A stretch of 64,000 nucleotides of DNA from JBCCTX01 sp964468435 (GCA_964468435.1 CAYXVE010000007.1:62001-126000), one strand, 5' to 3'; shown: positions 10,501 through 20,111, counted from the first letter of the stretch. The notes: generated from the sequence alone by a model not told the origin. Made by a program: numbers and translations.

Positions 10501-11466
10501 TCAATGAGCCGTAAGGGTATGTCTGTAAACCCCTTTGATAGGAATCAAACGGCTATCTTCATTGCCAAAGCCTTCCATTTCCAGTCTGTCTTCGTACACG
10601 TGTATGATCGCAAATGAATTATCACCAGGATTTTCAACCATACCCTTTAACGTGATGAAATGTGTATTGTGGTAAATAGCGGTATAACCTGCATGATTGT
10701 GTCCATTGAAGTAAGCTTTGAATGCAGGATATTTATCTACCATTGCGACCAGCTCCTGATCATTCCAGATATTATGAATATGGTTAAGCGGATAGGTAGG
10801 GTAATGACAAAACATGATCACATGTTCGTTATTTTGAGTGGCGTATTCCAATCGCTCTTTCATCCAATCCATCTGAGCAGAATCAATCCCACCGTTCCAT
10901 TCCATGGCATTAGCGGCTCCTTTTTTTCTCAGGTCAGATAATGTAATTTGGGCCTTTTCATAGGCTTCTGATGAGACGGGATGGGTAAAAACACTACTTC
11001 CCTGTCCATCCAGGACTAAGAAACGCCATTCCTTCACTTTAAAGTCATAATATCTCCGGCTCATTCCCAGTCGTAAGAGTACTTTAGATTTCTGAGAGGA
11101 ATCCACAGCATATTCGTGGTTACCCAAAACGATGTAGGCATCTGTTTTGAGTTGTTGGTATATGGGGAAAATACTGTCATAGCTTCTGAAGTCCTGATCA
11201 ATCAGGTCTCCCAGATGGGCTACAAAATCGAGATCATATAGATTGAGTGTATCTACAGCATCTCTCAGACTTTGAAGGCTGGAGCGATAAAATCTATTAT
11301 TCACGGGATCCTTGTCGGCATATTGGGCATCTGCAATTAAGCCAAACGAAAATACAGGTTGCTGAACATGATCTCCGGGCGTGATCTGATTGCAACCAGA
11401 TAAAAAAGTCATAGGTATGATTAGTAAAATAAAGAGGTGGGATAAAGGACTAAAAAATATATTCAT
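10501..11466 (-). CDS. Calcineurin-like phosphoesterase lipoprotein, ADP-ribose/CDP-alcohol diphosphatase (ADPRibase-Mn) type
   Basis: 321 residues from the ATG at 11466, chosen because it begins a lipoprotein signal (TFLSGC); a longer frame to 11547 would run into the upstream gene. Metal-binding motifs are complete: DAQ near the N-terminus, GDLID, GNHEY, FCHYP and GHNH. The combination GLIADAQYAD plus WNGGIDSAQMDWM is characteristic of Mn-dependent ADP-ribose/CDP-alcohol diphosphatases, so it probably hydrolyses a nucleotide diphosphate outside the cytoplasm. The membrane-protein gene ends 20 bases upstream on the same strand, so the two are probably co-transcribed. Confidence 0.85.
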   Translation of the reverse strand: MNIFFSPLSHLFILLIIPMTFLSGCNQITPGDHVQQPVFSFGLIADAQYADKDPVNNRFYRSSLQSLRDAVDTLNLYDLDFVAHLGDLIDQDFRSYDSIFPIYQQLKTDAYIVLGNHEYAVDSSQKSKVLLRLGMSRRYYDFKVKEWRFLVLDGQGSSVFTHPVSSEAYEKAQITLSDLRKKGAANAMEWNGGIDSAQMDWMKERLEYATQNNEHVIMFCHYPTYPLNHIHNIWNDQELVAMVDKYPAFKAYFNGHNHAGYTAIYHNTHFITLKGMVENPGDNSFAIIHVYEDRLEMEGFGNEDSRLIPIKGVYRHTLTAH

Positions 11467-11486
11467 CTTTATATGGTTGAATCTGA

Positions 11487-11990
11487 TTACATCTTTCCTA
11501 GAATATTCAATAAGGTTTCTTTTAGTAGCATAAATATAGTTGTCCATAGAAAAATACTGATTGTCAGATAAATGGCTATCTTCCTGGGTCTTTCTTTAAA
11601 TGATACTGCAATGCCGATACTTCCCTGAGGAGAAATTAAGGGAGCAAGTGCTACAATTCCCACCAATCCCCATCGTCTCCATATCCGGTATATTCTCCTG
11701 GCACGGGCAATACTCTTTCCCTTTTTCCTGAGATTTAATTTTTTTTCCATCCATTTGCGTATCTCATGACCAAAGTAGGCAAATACCCAAGTCCCAACGA
11801 TGGCTCCAAGCCCTGCAGTAAGTTGTATTTCCAGGTAAGAGAAGTCCTTAACTAGCGCAGCTACTACGCCCATGAAAAATTTTACCATCGATAGAGAAGC
11901 AACTCCTATATATATCCAAAACCTCTCCCACGTGAGCGTTTCTACCCACCATTCAAGAGCAAAAGTATGTAATAACAGCCAGTTTATCAT
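11487..11990 (-). CDS. Small integral membrane protein, function unknown
   Basis: 167 residues from the ATG at 11990 (a TTG two codons earlier is unlikely). Three or four hydrophobic helices are visible, around FWIYIGVASLSMVKFFMGVV, LGAIVGTWVFAYFG, LVGIVALAPLISP and IAIYLTISIFLWTTIF, with a basic cytoplasmic loop (KKLNLRKKGKSIARARRIYR) between helices two and three. The central GLVGIVALAPLISPQGSI resembles the conserved segment of the putative small-multidrug-export/COG2426 membrane family, but similarity is weak by eye. It lies directly upstream of the phosphoesterase lipoprotein gene. Confidence 0.7.
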   Translation of the reverse strand: MINWLLLHTFALEWWVETLTWERFWIYIGVASLSMVKFFMGVVAALVKDFSYLEIQLTAGLGAIVGTWVFAYFGHEIRKWMEKKLNLRKKGKSIARARRIYRIWRRWGLVGIVALAPLISPQGSIGIAVSFKERPRKIAIYLTISIFLWTTIFMLLKETLLNILGKM

Positions 11991-12079
11991 GAACAATCCA
12001 ACATAGTGCTACCATTTTAACGCAATATTAAAGAGTTGAGTTAGGTAAGCAGTTTACAAATAGGAGATAGATTATTTCC

Positions 12080-12733
12080 CTACTTGGGGCCAAATGCCAG
12101 ATCCCCGGCATCTCCAAGCCCGGGAACAATGTAAGATTTGGCTGTCAGTTCCATGTCTATAGCAACCACAAATACTTTGGCTTGCGGAATCTGGCGGAGG
12201 ACATAATCCAACCCTTCATCACTGACAACTGCACTACAAATGTACACCTGATCGGGTTGTCCTGCATCTTCGACAATCTCTCGATAACTCAGTACAACAC
12301 TTTTCCCCGTAGCGATCATAGGATCGATTAGGATCAGGGTACGATTAGTAATATCTGGTACTGCAGCGTACTCGACCTTTACGATAAATTCATTCCCTTT
12401 GGTGTGATGACGGTAAGCTGAGATAAATCCATTGTCAGCGTGATCAAATATTTTAAGGAATCCTAAATGAAAAGGTACACCTGCCCGGAGTATGGATACA
12501 AGGACAGGTTGTTCAGACAAAACGTTCATCTTAAGAGTCCCCAACGGAGTTACCACTTCACGAGACTCATAGGATAGATTTTTGCTCAATTCATAAGCCA
12601 TTAATTCTCCAAGTCGCTCCAGATTATTGCGAAATCGTGGTCGATCCTGCTGGATGTCTTCATCCCGTAGCTCGTACAAAATATGATTGAGGTAAGAATC
12701 TTTACCCCCTAGGTTGTAAACTCTTGAATCCAT
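12080..12733 (-). CDS. upp: Uracil phosphoribosyltransferase
   Basis: 217 residues, normal length for the family. It converts uracil and PRPP to UMP in pyrimidine salvage. The PRPP-binding loop is clear (LILIDPMIATGKS, residues 133-145) and the C-terminus ends in the uracil-binding segment GLGDAGDLAFG. The start codon at 12733 lies inside the last 25 bases of the upstream FemAB-like gene, in another frame, so the two are probably translationally coupled. Its presence at the end of a surface-polysaccharide-type gene pair has no obvious metabolic logic. Confidence 0.95.
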   Translation of the reverse strand: MDSRVYNLGGKDSYLNHILYELRDEDIQQDRPRFRNNLERLGELMAYELSKNLSYESREVVTPLGTLKMNVLSEQPVLVSILRAGVPFHLGFLKIFDHADNGFISAYRHHTKGNEFIVKVEYAAVPDITNRTLILIDPMIATGKSVVLSYREIVEDAGQPDQVYICSAVVSDEGLDYVLRQIPQAKVFVVAIDMELTAKSYIVPGLGDAGDLAFGPK

Positions 12734-13695
12734 TTTATCGGTAAAGGTAGTCGGTTACAGTGTATCTGCAAATATTGTTTGGGGTAACTACCAAATTTTC
12801 TGAAAAATTGTTCTATCCCTTTAATCATTGATCCTTCAAAATCGAAAATTTTGCAATGAAATTCCAATGCTTTGCACATAGCTTTCCACATCAGAAATGA
12901 CATAGCACCGATAGATTTACCTTCTGGATGATAGGCACCTGCGAGATAGTACATCTTATCGCGATATACCAGATATACTCCAGCGGCAAGTACAATCCCT
13001 TCCTTGGATTTAATTTGAAACACATGGCTATATGGTGTATCTATCATTTTAGTTACGAGAGTCCTCAGGATCTCCCAGCGACGAGGATGCTTTCCCAAAA
13101 CAAAGTTACCAGTTTCCTCATTTATCTGTACCAAGCTTTTCAGTGAATCCATATTACTGCATCTGGATTGAAATATTAAGCCTTGTTTTTCTGCTTTGCG
13201 TATCTGTCTTTTCAAAGGAGAAGCAAAATACTGATACAAATCTGCAGGAGTATCCGGTAAGGTCAATTCGTAAGTAATGCGAGTCCGGAGTGAAAAACCC
13301 GCCCAGTGAAAAGGCAATGGATCATCGAAGTTGGGAGAAAAATTCACCAGCACCCAATGATAAGATTTCAGAGGTTGAGCGATCAAGTTACCGATCTGAT
13401 GTTTCCAACTGTATTCTTCATATCGCTTCCTCCATGATTTATCCCGGAAGCAAATTCCACCGTGTTGCGAAAAGGGAGGTTGTAGCATATAGCTGAATCC
13501 ATATTTCTTTTTGACTTCAAATGGCATGACAGCCTGCCATTCTCCATTAAGTGATACGACCAGAGCTTTCCACTCAGGGGCTGTAGCACAGAGATAATCG
13601 TATAAGATAAAAGGAGCTCCCTGAGGAGACTGGAGGATAAACTCATCCCACTTTTCGGCTGTTAATTCTTCGCGATCAACGGTATTCAGTACCAT
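12709..13695 (-). CDS. FemAB/GNAT-like acyltransferase
   Basis: 328 residues. The pattern is that of the BioF2/FemAB-like acetyltransferase group: a first half-domain with ALVVSLNGEWQAVMPFEVKKK, a basic FASPLKRQIRKAEKQGL helix, and the second half-domain with GVYLVYRDKMYYLAGAYHPEGKSIGAMSF cut by the hallmark DFEGSMIKGIEQFFRKFGS. Members transfer amino acids or acyl groups to cell-wall or polysaccharide precursors from aminoacyl-tRNA or acyl-CoA donors; the substrate here is unknown. It overlaps the deacetylase gene upstream by 20 bases and upp downstream by 25 bases, making a compact operon. Confidence 0.8.
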   Translation of the reverse strand: MVLNTVDREELTAEKWDEFILQSPQGAPFILYDYLCATAPEWKALVVSLNGEWQAVMPFEVKKKYGFSYMLQPPFSQHGGICFRDKSWRKRYEEYSWKHQIGNLIAQPLKSYHWVLVNFSPNFDDPLPFHWAGFSLRTRITYELTLPDTPADLYQYFASPLKRQIRKAEKQGLIFQSRCSNMDSLKSLVQINEETGNFVLGKHPRRWEILRTLVTKMIDTPYSHVFQIKSKEGIVLAAGVYLVYRDKMYYLAGAYHPEGKSIGAMSFLMWKAMCKALEFHCKIFDFEGSMIKGIEQFFRKFGSYPKQYLQIHCNRLPLPIKWIQEFTT

Positions 13696-15001
13696 TTGGG
13701 CTTGTTTGCAAATAGTTAATGATTTTTAGAATAGTCCTGCGCCATCCTCGCCACATGCCATCATTACTCAACGAGTCATTATGCAACAACAGGGTATAAT
13801 GACCTTTTACCAGACGAGTCTTTTCTATCATGGATTCAGCGTAGGTATAGGCTTCATCTGGACTGAGTTGTAAATATTTATTTAACGTAACATCCATTAA
13901 AAGTGTAGGCTGAATCCACAATTTGGTGACTTCATTGATAGAGAGATCAAACCAGGGGTAGGGTATGGCCATTCCTGTACGGAAACCACCTGTAAGGTAA
14001 TTACACAAGGTATAATCGCGTTCGATTCCAGTATCAATCAGGGCCTGAAAGGTATCGGGTAACCTGTATTTCAGAAAATGTTGCCTCGATTGCTTGACAG
14101 GCGCTTTAAGGATCGAAGATAACTTGCTGATCTCTTCTTCAATTCGTTCGGGTTGGAGAAAGGTAGTATAAGAAGGATGTATACCGATTTCGTAGCCCAT
14201 CACGCTGGTGTGCTGTATTAACTGCCGGTAGGCAGGATTGCGATGGTTAAATCTGCTGTCGTATGCTGAATTCCTGTCTATGAGAAAGAAGAAACGGGTA
14301 TGCTTTTCAGAACAATTGGCAAAAATAAGATCAAATGTATCATTGGGATCTTTCCTGGATACCATCACCTGAAATCTTTTATTGGCCTGATTCCAGTTTC
14401 TCTTAACCAGATCTTTTACAATCCCTCCATAACTTACATGCAACGGCTTGTTCAGAAACATCCATGGGTGATCCACGTCAAAAGTAATCGTGTAATCAAA
14501 ACTCCGTTTCCGACGCTTCAGCCCTGGATAAAGCATGACCAGTTTCTCCCAGAGCATATCAGCATATAAATGGATTAGGGGATGTTCATACCATTGTTGC
14601 TGATAAGAAAGGTAAGCTGTCTCATCGTATCTCCCATGCTCATCAAAGCATGGACGCGACCATTTTTCATACTCTGTCGCTAAATAAAAGGTAGTAGAAA
14701 ATATATCGAAATCCAACGCATACTCATAGTCTACAGGCTGGTAAAAGATAAAAGGGATATCTTTGGTATAAATGTTAAACTTTTGAGGGCGAATATCCGT
14801 CTCTTCTAAAAATGAATCATATGGGATCACTACACCTTGGTATATAGACTGATTAGTGTAGTATATAATAGGTGTGTGTGAAGAGGTAGATGGGTCGTTG
14901 ATTCTTAAAAGACGGTAATTTAGTCCCAGTATATGCTTAAATATAAGGTCTGCTGCATATATTAATCTTTGTGAAATTATATGCGTTTTGATGTAGACCA
15001 T
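13676..15001 (-). CDS. Polysaccharide deacetylase-family protein (Bacteroidota DUF7033 type)
   Basis: 441 residues. An N-terminal region of about 150 residues precedes a NodB-like fold. Recognisable motifs are ITFDVDHPW (equivalent of motif 1) and YEIGIHPSYTTF (motif 2), followed by RQHFLKYRLPDTFQALIDTGIERDYT, typical of the group of Bacteroidota deacetylase-like proteins. Members with an intact fold remove acetyl groups from amino-sugar polymers; the DVDHP form of motif 1 is standard in this subgroup, so activity is plausible but unproven. It has no signal peptide, so it may act on a cytoplasmic precursor. First gene of the overlapping set with the FemAB-like gene and upp. Confidence 0.8.
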   Translation of the reverse strand: MVYIKTHIISQRLIYAADLIFKHILGLNYRLLRINDPSTSSHTPIIYYTNQSIYQGVVIPYDSFLEETDIRPQKFNIYTKDIPFIFYQPVDYEYALDFDIFSTTFYLATEYEKWSRPCFDEHGRYDETAYLSYQQQWYEHPLIHLYADMLWEKLVMLYPGLKRRKRSFDYTITFDVDHPWMFLNKPLHVSYGGIVKDLVKRNWNQANKRFQVMVSRKDPNDTFDLIFANCSEKHTRFFFLIDRNSAYDSRFNHRNPAYRQLIQHTSVMGYEIGIHPSYTTFLQPERIEEEISKLSSILKAPVKQSRQHFLKYRLPDTFQALIDTGIERDYTLCNYLTGGFRTGMAIPYPWFDLSINEVTKLWIQPTLLMDVTLNKYLQLSPDEAYTYAESMIEKTRLVKGHYTLLLHNDSLSNDGMWRGWRRTILKIINYLQTSPNGTEYR

Positions 15002-15266
15002 AGCTAGAGAAAAAATTAATTTAATTCTTTAAATGCTGGGAGTTGTAAATATTGTTTAGCAAATTAAATAAGAGAACTCCTAATGAATTATCTTAGCATA
15101 ATAACACATGTACTTCAATAATATTACATCTGATGCTCCGCCCTCACACATAAACGAAGAAAACAGGTCCTATGCAGTACTCACTACCTAATTACCTTAC
15201 AAATTATTAAAAAATTTTTCATCGAAAGAATTCTTTTATAATAAAATACTTGGACAATTCTGATAT

Positions 15267-16475
15267 ATGATAGAAACACGTGAAAAGATCAACCATCATA
15301 AGCAGGAGAAAGCTATACTGGCAGGGGTATGTACGTCTGAGATGCAGTTTGAACAGGCTAGAGATTATCTGGAGGAACTGGCATTTTTGGTAGAGACATC
15401 CGCAGCGAAAGCAGTCAAATTTTTTATTCAACAACTCGATAAACCTGTCAATAGTACTTATGTGGGGAAGGGTAAACTGGAGGAGATAAAAATAGCAATT
15501 GAGGAGACGGGTGCTGATATGGTGATTTTTGATGATGATCTTTCTCCTTCACAGATTCGGAATATCGATAAAATATTACAAACAAAAGTTCTGGATCGTT
15601 CTTCACTTATTCTCCATATATTTTCTGAACGAGCGCGCACAGCGCAGGCAAAGATTCAGGTAGATCTGGCACAGTACCAGTACTTACTCCCTCGCCTGAC
15701 AGGGATGTGGACACACTTATCCCGTCAGAAAGGAGGTATTGGTCTTAAAGGGGCTGGTGAAAAAGAGATTGAGACAGACCGCAGAGTCATACGGCAGCGC
15801 ATATCGCGATTACAAAAAGATCTCAAGAAAATTGGTAAACAGGAGGAAATTCGCAGGAAAAATCGCGACCAGTTTGTAAGAGTTGCCCTGGTAGGATATA
15901 CTAACGTCGGTAAATCAACCCTGATGAATCTGCTCTCTAAGTCCAAAGTCCTGGCCGAAAACAAATTATTTGCCACATTAGACACCACTGTACGTAAGGT
16001 CTACTTTTACGGTGTTCCTTTTCTCCTTTCAGATACTGTGGGGTTTATTCGCAAATTGCCACATCATCTGGTTGAATGCTTCAAAAGTACGCTCGCCGAA
16101 TCCAGAGAATCGGATATCCTGATACATGTTGTTGATGCTTCTCATCCCCATTTTGAAGATCATATCAAAGTGGTAAAAGAAACGCTACAGGAAATGGGAC
16201 TTGGAGAACGTCCAGTCATAACGGTATTTAATAAAATAGATCGTCTCGAAAAAGTAGAACGTGAGAGAATTGAAGCTCATTGGATGACTAAAACACATCT
16301 ACCTGCCGTATGTATTTCCGCCAAAGAGAAATACAACATCAATCAACTGCGCAGCATGCTGACACAACTGATCATACAGGAATATCAGAAAAAAACCCAT
16401 CTAGAAACTCACCCATATCTCAATGGACATTCCTATTTCCATTATATAGACAAGACATTTCTGATGGACGATTAG
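15267..16475 (+). CDS. hflX: Ribosome-associated GTPase HflX
   Basis: 402 residues. HflX binds the 50S subunit and splits stalled or hibernating ribosomes. The N-terminal HflX domain has STYVGKGKLEEI and VIFDDDLSPSQIRNI, followed by the glycine-rich linker (GGIGLKGAGEKEIETDRR) and the GTPase domain: P-loop GYTNVGKST (about residues 210-218), DTVGF for G3 and NKID for G4. The ATG at 15267 starts the conserved region. It is divergent from the deacetylase operon across a 265-base AT-rich gap that must hold both promoters. Confidence 0.95.
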   Translation: MIETREKINHHKQEKAILAGVCTSEMQFEQARDYLEELAFLVETSAAKAVKFFIQQLDKPVNSTYVGKGKLEEIKIAIEETGADMVIFDDDLSPSQIRNIDKILQTKVLDRSSLILHIFSERARTAQAKIQVDLAQYQYLLPRLTGMWTHLSRQKGGIGLKGAGEKEIETDRRVIRQRISRLQKDLKKIGKQEEIRRKNRDQFVRVALVGYTNVGKSTLMNLLSKSKVLAENKLFATLDTTVRKVYFYGVPFLLSDTVGFIRKLPHHLVECFKSTLAESRESDILIHVVDASHPHFEDHIKVVKETLQEMGLGERPVITVFNKIDRLEKVERERIEAHWMTKTHLPAVCISAKEKYNINQLRSMLTQLIIQEYQKKTHLETHPYLNGHSYFHYIDKTFLMDD

Positions 16476-16661
16476 ACCACGGAGAATGAAGACGGGTCGT
16501 TTATGACAACATAAAAATAACAGTATTATTAGTAACCCATTTTTTTTGATTATTCCAATCTTCATGATCATTGAATAGCCATAACTTCAGATGATGAAAT
16601 TTGCTATATTTTCTGATTTAATACCTGATTAATATATACTTCATGAATATGTATTTTATTA

Positions 16662-16673
16662 TAGGTTAACCTA
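16662..16673. promoter_or_regulatory. 12-bp perfect palindrome TAGGTTAACCTA before the phosphoesterase start
   Basis: A fully symmetric 12-mer centred about 21 bases upstream of the ATG at 16689. Its position in the leader suggests an operator or a ribosome-site-proximal control element. No regulator for it is evident nearby and no second copy was noticed. Confidence 0.35.
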
Positions 16674-16688
16674 ATTAGTTAGCAATAT

Positions 16689-18227
16689 ATGAAGTACATA
16701 TTATGGATATCCATGATGCTGATCACCCAGCAGCACTTTGCTCAATTCAGAGTTTGTCCGTATTTACTGGCTCCTTCTGAAGACGGAATACGAATTACCT
16801 GGTTTACTGAAACAGAGACCCCAGGGCAATTGACTGTTTTTCAGCCCGGTTCGAGTGATACATTGTTCCTTACAAGCACTCCTAGAAATGTAGTAGCCCT
16901 CATGTACTCCGAACTGGAGGAGTCAGAAAGACCTGATTTTCCTGATATGTTTGCCAATACCAATGTCAAGCATTCTCTGGAGATAGATGGTTTGATGCCC
17001 AACACTCAATATGATTACATAGTACGGCAAGGGAGCGCCAATTTTCGCGGGCATTTTCGTACTGCTCCACCAATGGGTGAAAAGACCTCAGTTCATTTTA
17101 TTGCCTTTGCTGATTCTGAGACTGACCCGGCTGGAAGGAACCTTTTCCGAAAGTGGGCGCCAGGTACCCAACATCCTGAAAGCACGGGAAGACCAGATAG
17201 TGTTCAGAATTATCCGCTGACTGAAACGGAAGGGTTTAAGCAAAATCTGAAAGCCATACAAGAATCTGCTCCCCATTTTCTGTTACTTCCTGGGGATATC
17301 GTTCAGGGAGGAGGATACCAAAGAGCCTGGGATGAATTTTTCTTTCATACTGCTGGAAAATTTGATACTGTACTTCACACCCTACCACTTATACCCGCCA
17401 TTGGCAACTGGGAGAACTTCGGCGCGCGCAATGGAAGCTACAAACCTGAAGCTGTTGCTGCCTCGCGGGCAAAATACAAAGCGTATTTCGATGCTCCTGC
17501 CAACAATAATCCTGATTATCAGAATTTTTACTACCGCATTGATTACGGACCTGTTACAGTCCTTACGCTGGATTCATCCAACGGCCTTCCAGATAGTACG
17601 GATGGTGATACCAATATCAACATCAGTATCGATACTTATCCCGGTAATGACCTACCGGATATCAGTAAAGGCTCTGATCAGTGGAACTGGACTGTTGATC
17701 AACTGAAGGATGCTTATGACAAAGGCCAGATCATCTTTGTGCAATTTCATCATATTCCTTATTCTAGTGGGGGACATAGTCTCCCTCTAACAGCTTATAA
17801 GAGTACTGGGCAGGCAGGAATACCCATGAGAATTTACCAGCCCGAGTTTAAAAAATATGGTGTGGTCGCAGTGTTTTGTGGACATAATGAATCCCTGGAG
17901 CATTCGGAAGTAGATGGAATACACTATTGGGATACTGGAATCGCTGGAGATGGTCTGGGATACTCCATAGATGATCTGGATCCTAGACGCAAAAATCCCC
18001 ACCGGAAGTTTGTCGCACACAGGGATGCTCCTGAACTGTGGCAAGGCAGACAGTTGATAGATGGGGGGAAACACTATGGATATCTTGCAGTCGAAGTTAC
18101 TTTGCTGAAACCAGGATATGAAATTACCATGACACCTTATTATATATTTCCGATAACAGATCAGGCGGGTAAAGTGATTGGGACAGAGAAAAGGCAATAT
18201 GATCACGTGGTGAAAGTATCATATTAA
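16689..18227 (+). CDS. Exported purple-acid-phosphatase-like metallophosphoesterase with substituted motifs
   Basis: 512 residues, signal peptide ending near QQHFAQ, an N-terminal Fn3-like domain (residues 20-125), then a calcineurin-like fold. Landmarks are FIAFADSETD, LLPGDIVQGGG, AIGNWENFG, FVQFHHIPYS and VFCGHNES. Several canonical ligands differ: GNWE replaces GNH(D/E) and GHNE replaces GHxH. It could still be a phosphatase with altered metal chemistry, or a binding protein. It stands alone on the + strand and converges on the SusCD-sigma-FecR set, which makes a functional link to that transporter possible but not shown. Confidence 0.75.
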   Translation: MKYILWISMMLITQQHFAQFRVCPYLLAPSEDGIRITWFTETETPGQLTVFQPGSSDTLFLTSTPRNVVALMYSELEESERPDFPDMFANTNVKHSLEIDGLMPNTQYDYIVRQGSANFRGHFRTAPPMGEKTSVHFIAFADSETDPAGRNLFRKWAPGTQHPESTGRPDSVQNYPLTETEGFKQNLKAIQESAPHFLLLPGDIVQGGGYQRAWDEFFFHTAGKFDTVLHTLPLIPAIGNWENFGARNGSYKPEAVAASRAKYKAYFDAPANNNPDYQNFYYRIDYGPVTVLTLDSSNGLPDSTDGDTNINISIDTYPGNDLPDISKGSDQWNWTVDQLKDAYDKGQIIFVQFHHIPYSSGGHSLPLTAYKSTGQAGIPMRIYQPEFKKYGVVAVFCGHNESLEHSEVDGIHYWDTGIAGDGLGYSIDDLDPRRKNPHRKFVAHRDAPELWQGRQLIDGGKHYGYLAVEVTLLKPGYEITMTPYYIFPITDQAGKVIGTEKRQYDHVVKVSY

Positions 18228-18271
18228 AAATGAATACAGGTCAAGTATAAGTAAACTCAACACAACGAATA

Positions 18272-18308
18272 AAAAAAGGGAAGTCTCACGATGAGACTTC
18301 CCTTTTTT
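18272..18308. terminator. Bidirectional terminator between convergent genes
   Basis: A 17-bp perfect stem (18272-18288 with 18292-18308) closed by a CGA triloop, with A-tract and T-tract on either side. It serves both the phosphoesterase (+) and the susD gene (-). Core GGGAAGTCTC/GAGACTTCCC is related to the stem at 1398. Confidence 0.9.
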
Positions 18309-18323
18309 AATAAAAAATTAGGC

Positions 18324-20066
18324 TTACTCCCATCCAGGATTCTGAGTCAAATTGGGATTCAGCAGGATTTCCGTTCTTGGAAGCGGGAACAAATAGTGTT
18401 TACCAGGGTCAAAGGTCTTTGTGATGGTTGGATGCACATCGATAAATCCTTTGTTTCCTTCAGACAATACAAACACCTCTCCCAGTTGCCAGTACTGGAC
18501 ATCTGGCAGTTGATTTTCTGGTATTTCTTCTGTCAGTACGATATCAATGGTGCCGTTTTTATCCAGGTCAATGGATCCTGTATTGGGGAAATACATCCCA
18601 TAGAAGGTCTCAGCCAGCAAATCCCCTTTTCTCCAGCGCATAAGATCGTCATAGCGGAATCCTTCAAGCGCTAGTTCTACCCTTCTTTCACGACGTATTT
18701 CCAGAATTGCTGCCTGCTGTGCACCACTAACATTGTCATATCGCTGAGCGAGGACTGGGTCAACAGTCAGAGAAGCTAGATCCATCGTAGGCATTCCTGC
18801 ACGCTGGCGGATCAAGTTGACTGAATTATCGAGATCTCCCTGAGTAAGTTCGCCTAGTTCAGCTTTGGCTTCGGCATAGTTGAGGAGTATTTCTGAATAG
18901 CGGAATATCGGTAAATCATTTGTGCTAACGTTGTAGTTGATGTCGTAGAAAGAATCCAAAACATATTTAATCACCTGATAACCTGTACGCGCATTGTTGA
19001 AATCAGGAACAAACACTTCATCACTTCCGATACGACTGTATCCCGGAGTGCGAATGGTCTGTGCAAGACGTGGATCTCTATTTTGGGTTTCTACAAAGAA
19101 AGTCATGGTATCATACCTAGCCTGATCTGTAAATGGTGTCCCATCTGCCATGAGATAAGTGTTGATAAGTGATTTGGTAAGCCCGGGAGCATTGAGGGTG
19201 GGAGAAATAAACTCGTTGGTACCTCTGTGGAAAGCTTCAAGTCCTGCTTCATATACGCGAGCCAGGATTACCTCGTCTGGATTGGCACTCTCAAACAGGA
19301 ACAGATCTTGATAATCCTGTTCGGGATTCCCAGTGGTATACAGGGAATACTGACCCGAATTCATCAATTCATTCGCAGCACTTATTGCCTGTTCCAGATA
19401 AACTTTTCCGTCACTTATACCATGGTAATTTTCGAAAGTTCCTTCATACAAAGCAACACGCGATTTTAATGCCAATGCACACCACTTGTTGATAGTCATA
19501 AATGGTGTAGCTTCTCGTACATTGGCTATAGCAAAGTCTAGATCAGCCAATACATTGTCGATGACTTCTGATCTCGAATCACGATCACTGAACAGTAGCT
19601 CGTCATCTGTCTCTAAGGGTTGATCGTACCATGGGACATCGCCAAAACGCTTCACTTTGTCGAAGTAAAACCACGCCCGGAAAAATCTTGCGATGCCCGC
19701 GTAGTGGTTTTTCGTTTCCTGATCGATATCTTCACTTTGATCGTAATTGGCCAGGAAGAAATTGACATTCCTCAAAGGAGCCCAGGTCCATCCTGCGGAA
19801 CTAGCATCTGTCTCTACATTGTGTTGACCTGCTACAACGATGTCATAAGACTTTTTCTCTACGTTATCACTACTGAAGTCTGCATTGAAAATGTTCTCCC
19901 CTGGAAAATACTGGTAGAAACTATTCACATAAGTGTTGAGTTCATCCTCACTTCTGAAATAAGTCTGGGGAGAAATCTCATCCAGCGGTACACGTTCGAG
20001 AAAGTCATCATTGCAGGCTGTGGTAATGATAGAAATAACTGAAAATAATATGATAATACGTTTCAT
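18324..20066 (-). CDS. SusD/RagB nutrient-binding outer-membrane lipoprotein
   Basis: 580 residues, usual SusD length. The N-terminal signal ends at a lipobox Cys (ITTAC, then NDDFLERVPLDEISPQTYF), and the acidic stretch after Cys suits surface export. Family segments: SEILLNYAEAKAELGEL, IRRERRVELALEGFRYDDLMRW and a C-terminal LFPLPRTEILLNPNLTQNPGW. It pairs with the SusC gene 45 bases upstream to form a bin-shaped outer-membrane importer. The ligand is unknown: no carbohydrate-active enzyme adjoins it. Confidence 0.95.
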   Translation of the reverse strand: MKRIIILFSVISIITTACNDDFLERVPLDEISPQTYFRSEDELNTYVNSFYQYFPGENIFNADFSSDNVEKKSYDIVVAGQHNVETDASSAGWTWAPLRNVNFFLANYDQSEDIDQETKNHYAGIARFFRAWFYFDKVKRFGDVPWYDQPLETDDELLFSDRDSRSEVIDNVLADLDFAIANVREATPFMTINKWCALALKSRVALYEGTFENYHGISDGKVYLEQAISAANELMNSGQYSLYTTGNPEQDYQDLFLFESANPDEVILARVYEAGLEAFHRGTNEFISPTLNAPGLTKSLINTYLMADGTPFTDQARYDTMTFFVETQNRDPRLAQTIRTPGYSRIGSDEVFVPDFNNARTGYQVIKYVLDSFYDINYNVSTNDLPIFRYSEILLNYAEAKAELGELTQGDLDNSVNLIRQRAGMPTMDLASLTVDPVLAQRYDNVSGAQQAAILEIRRERRVELALEGFRYDDLMRWRKGDLLAETFYGMYFPNTGSIDLDKNGTIDIVLTEEIPENQLPDVQYWQLGEVFVLSEGNKGFIDVHPTITKTFDPGKHYLFPLPRTEILLNPNLTQNPGWE

Positions 20067-20111
20067 GATATTTCGATTAAGAGGATATAATTGGGTTGGT
20101 TAAGCGTTGAG

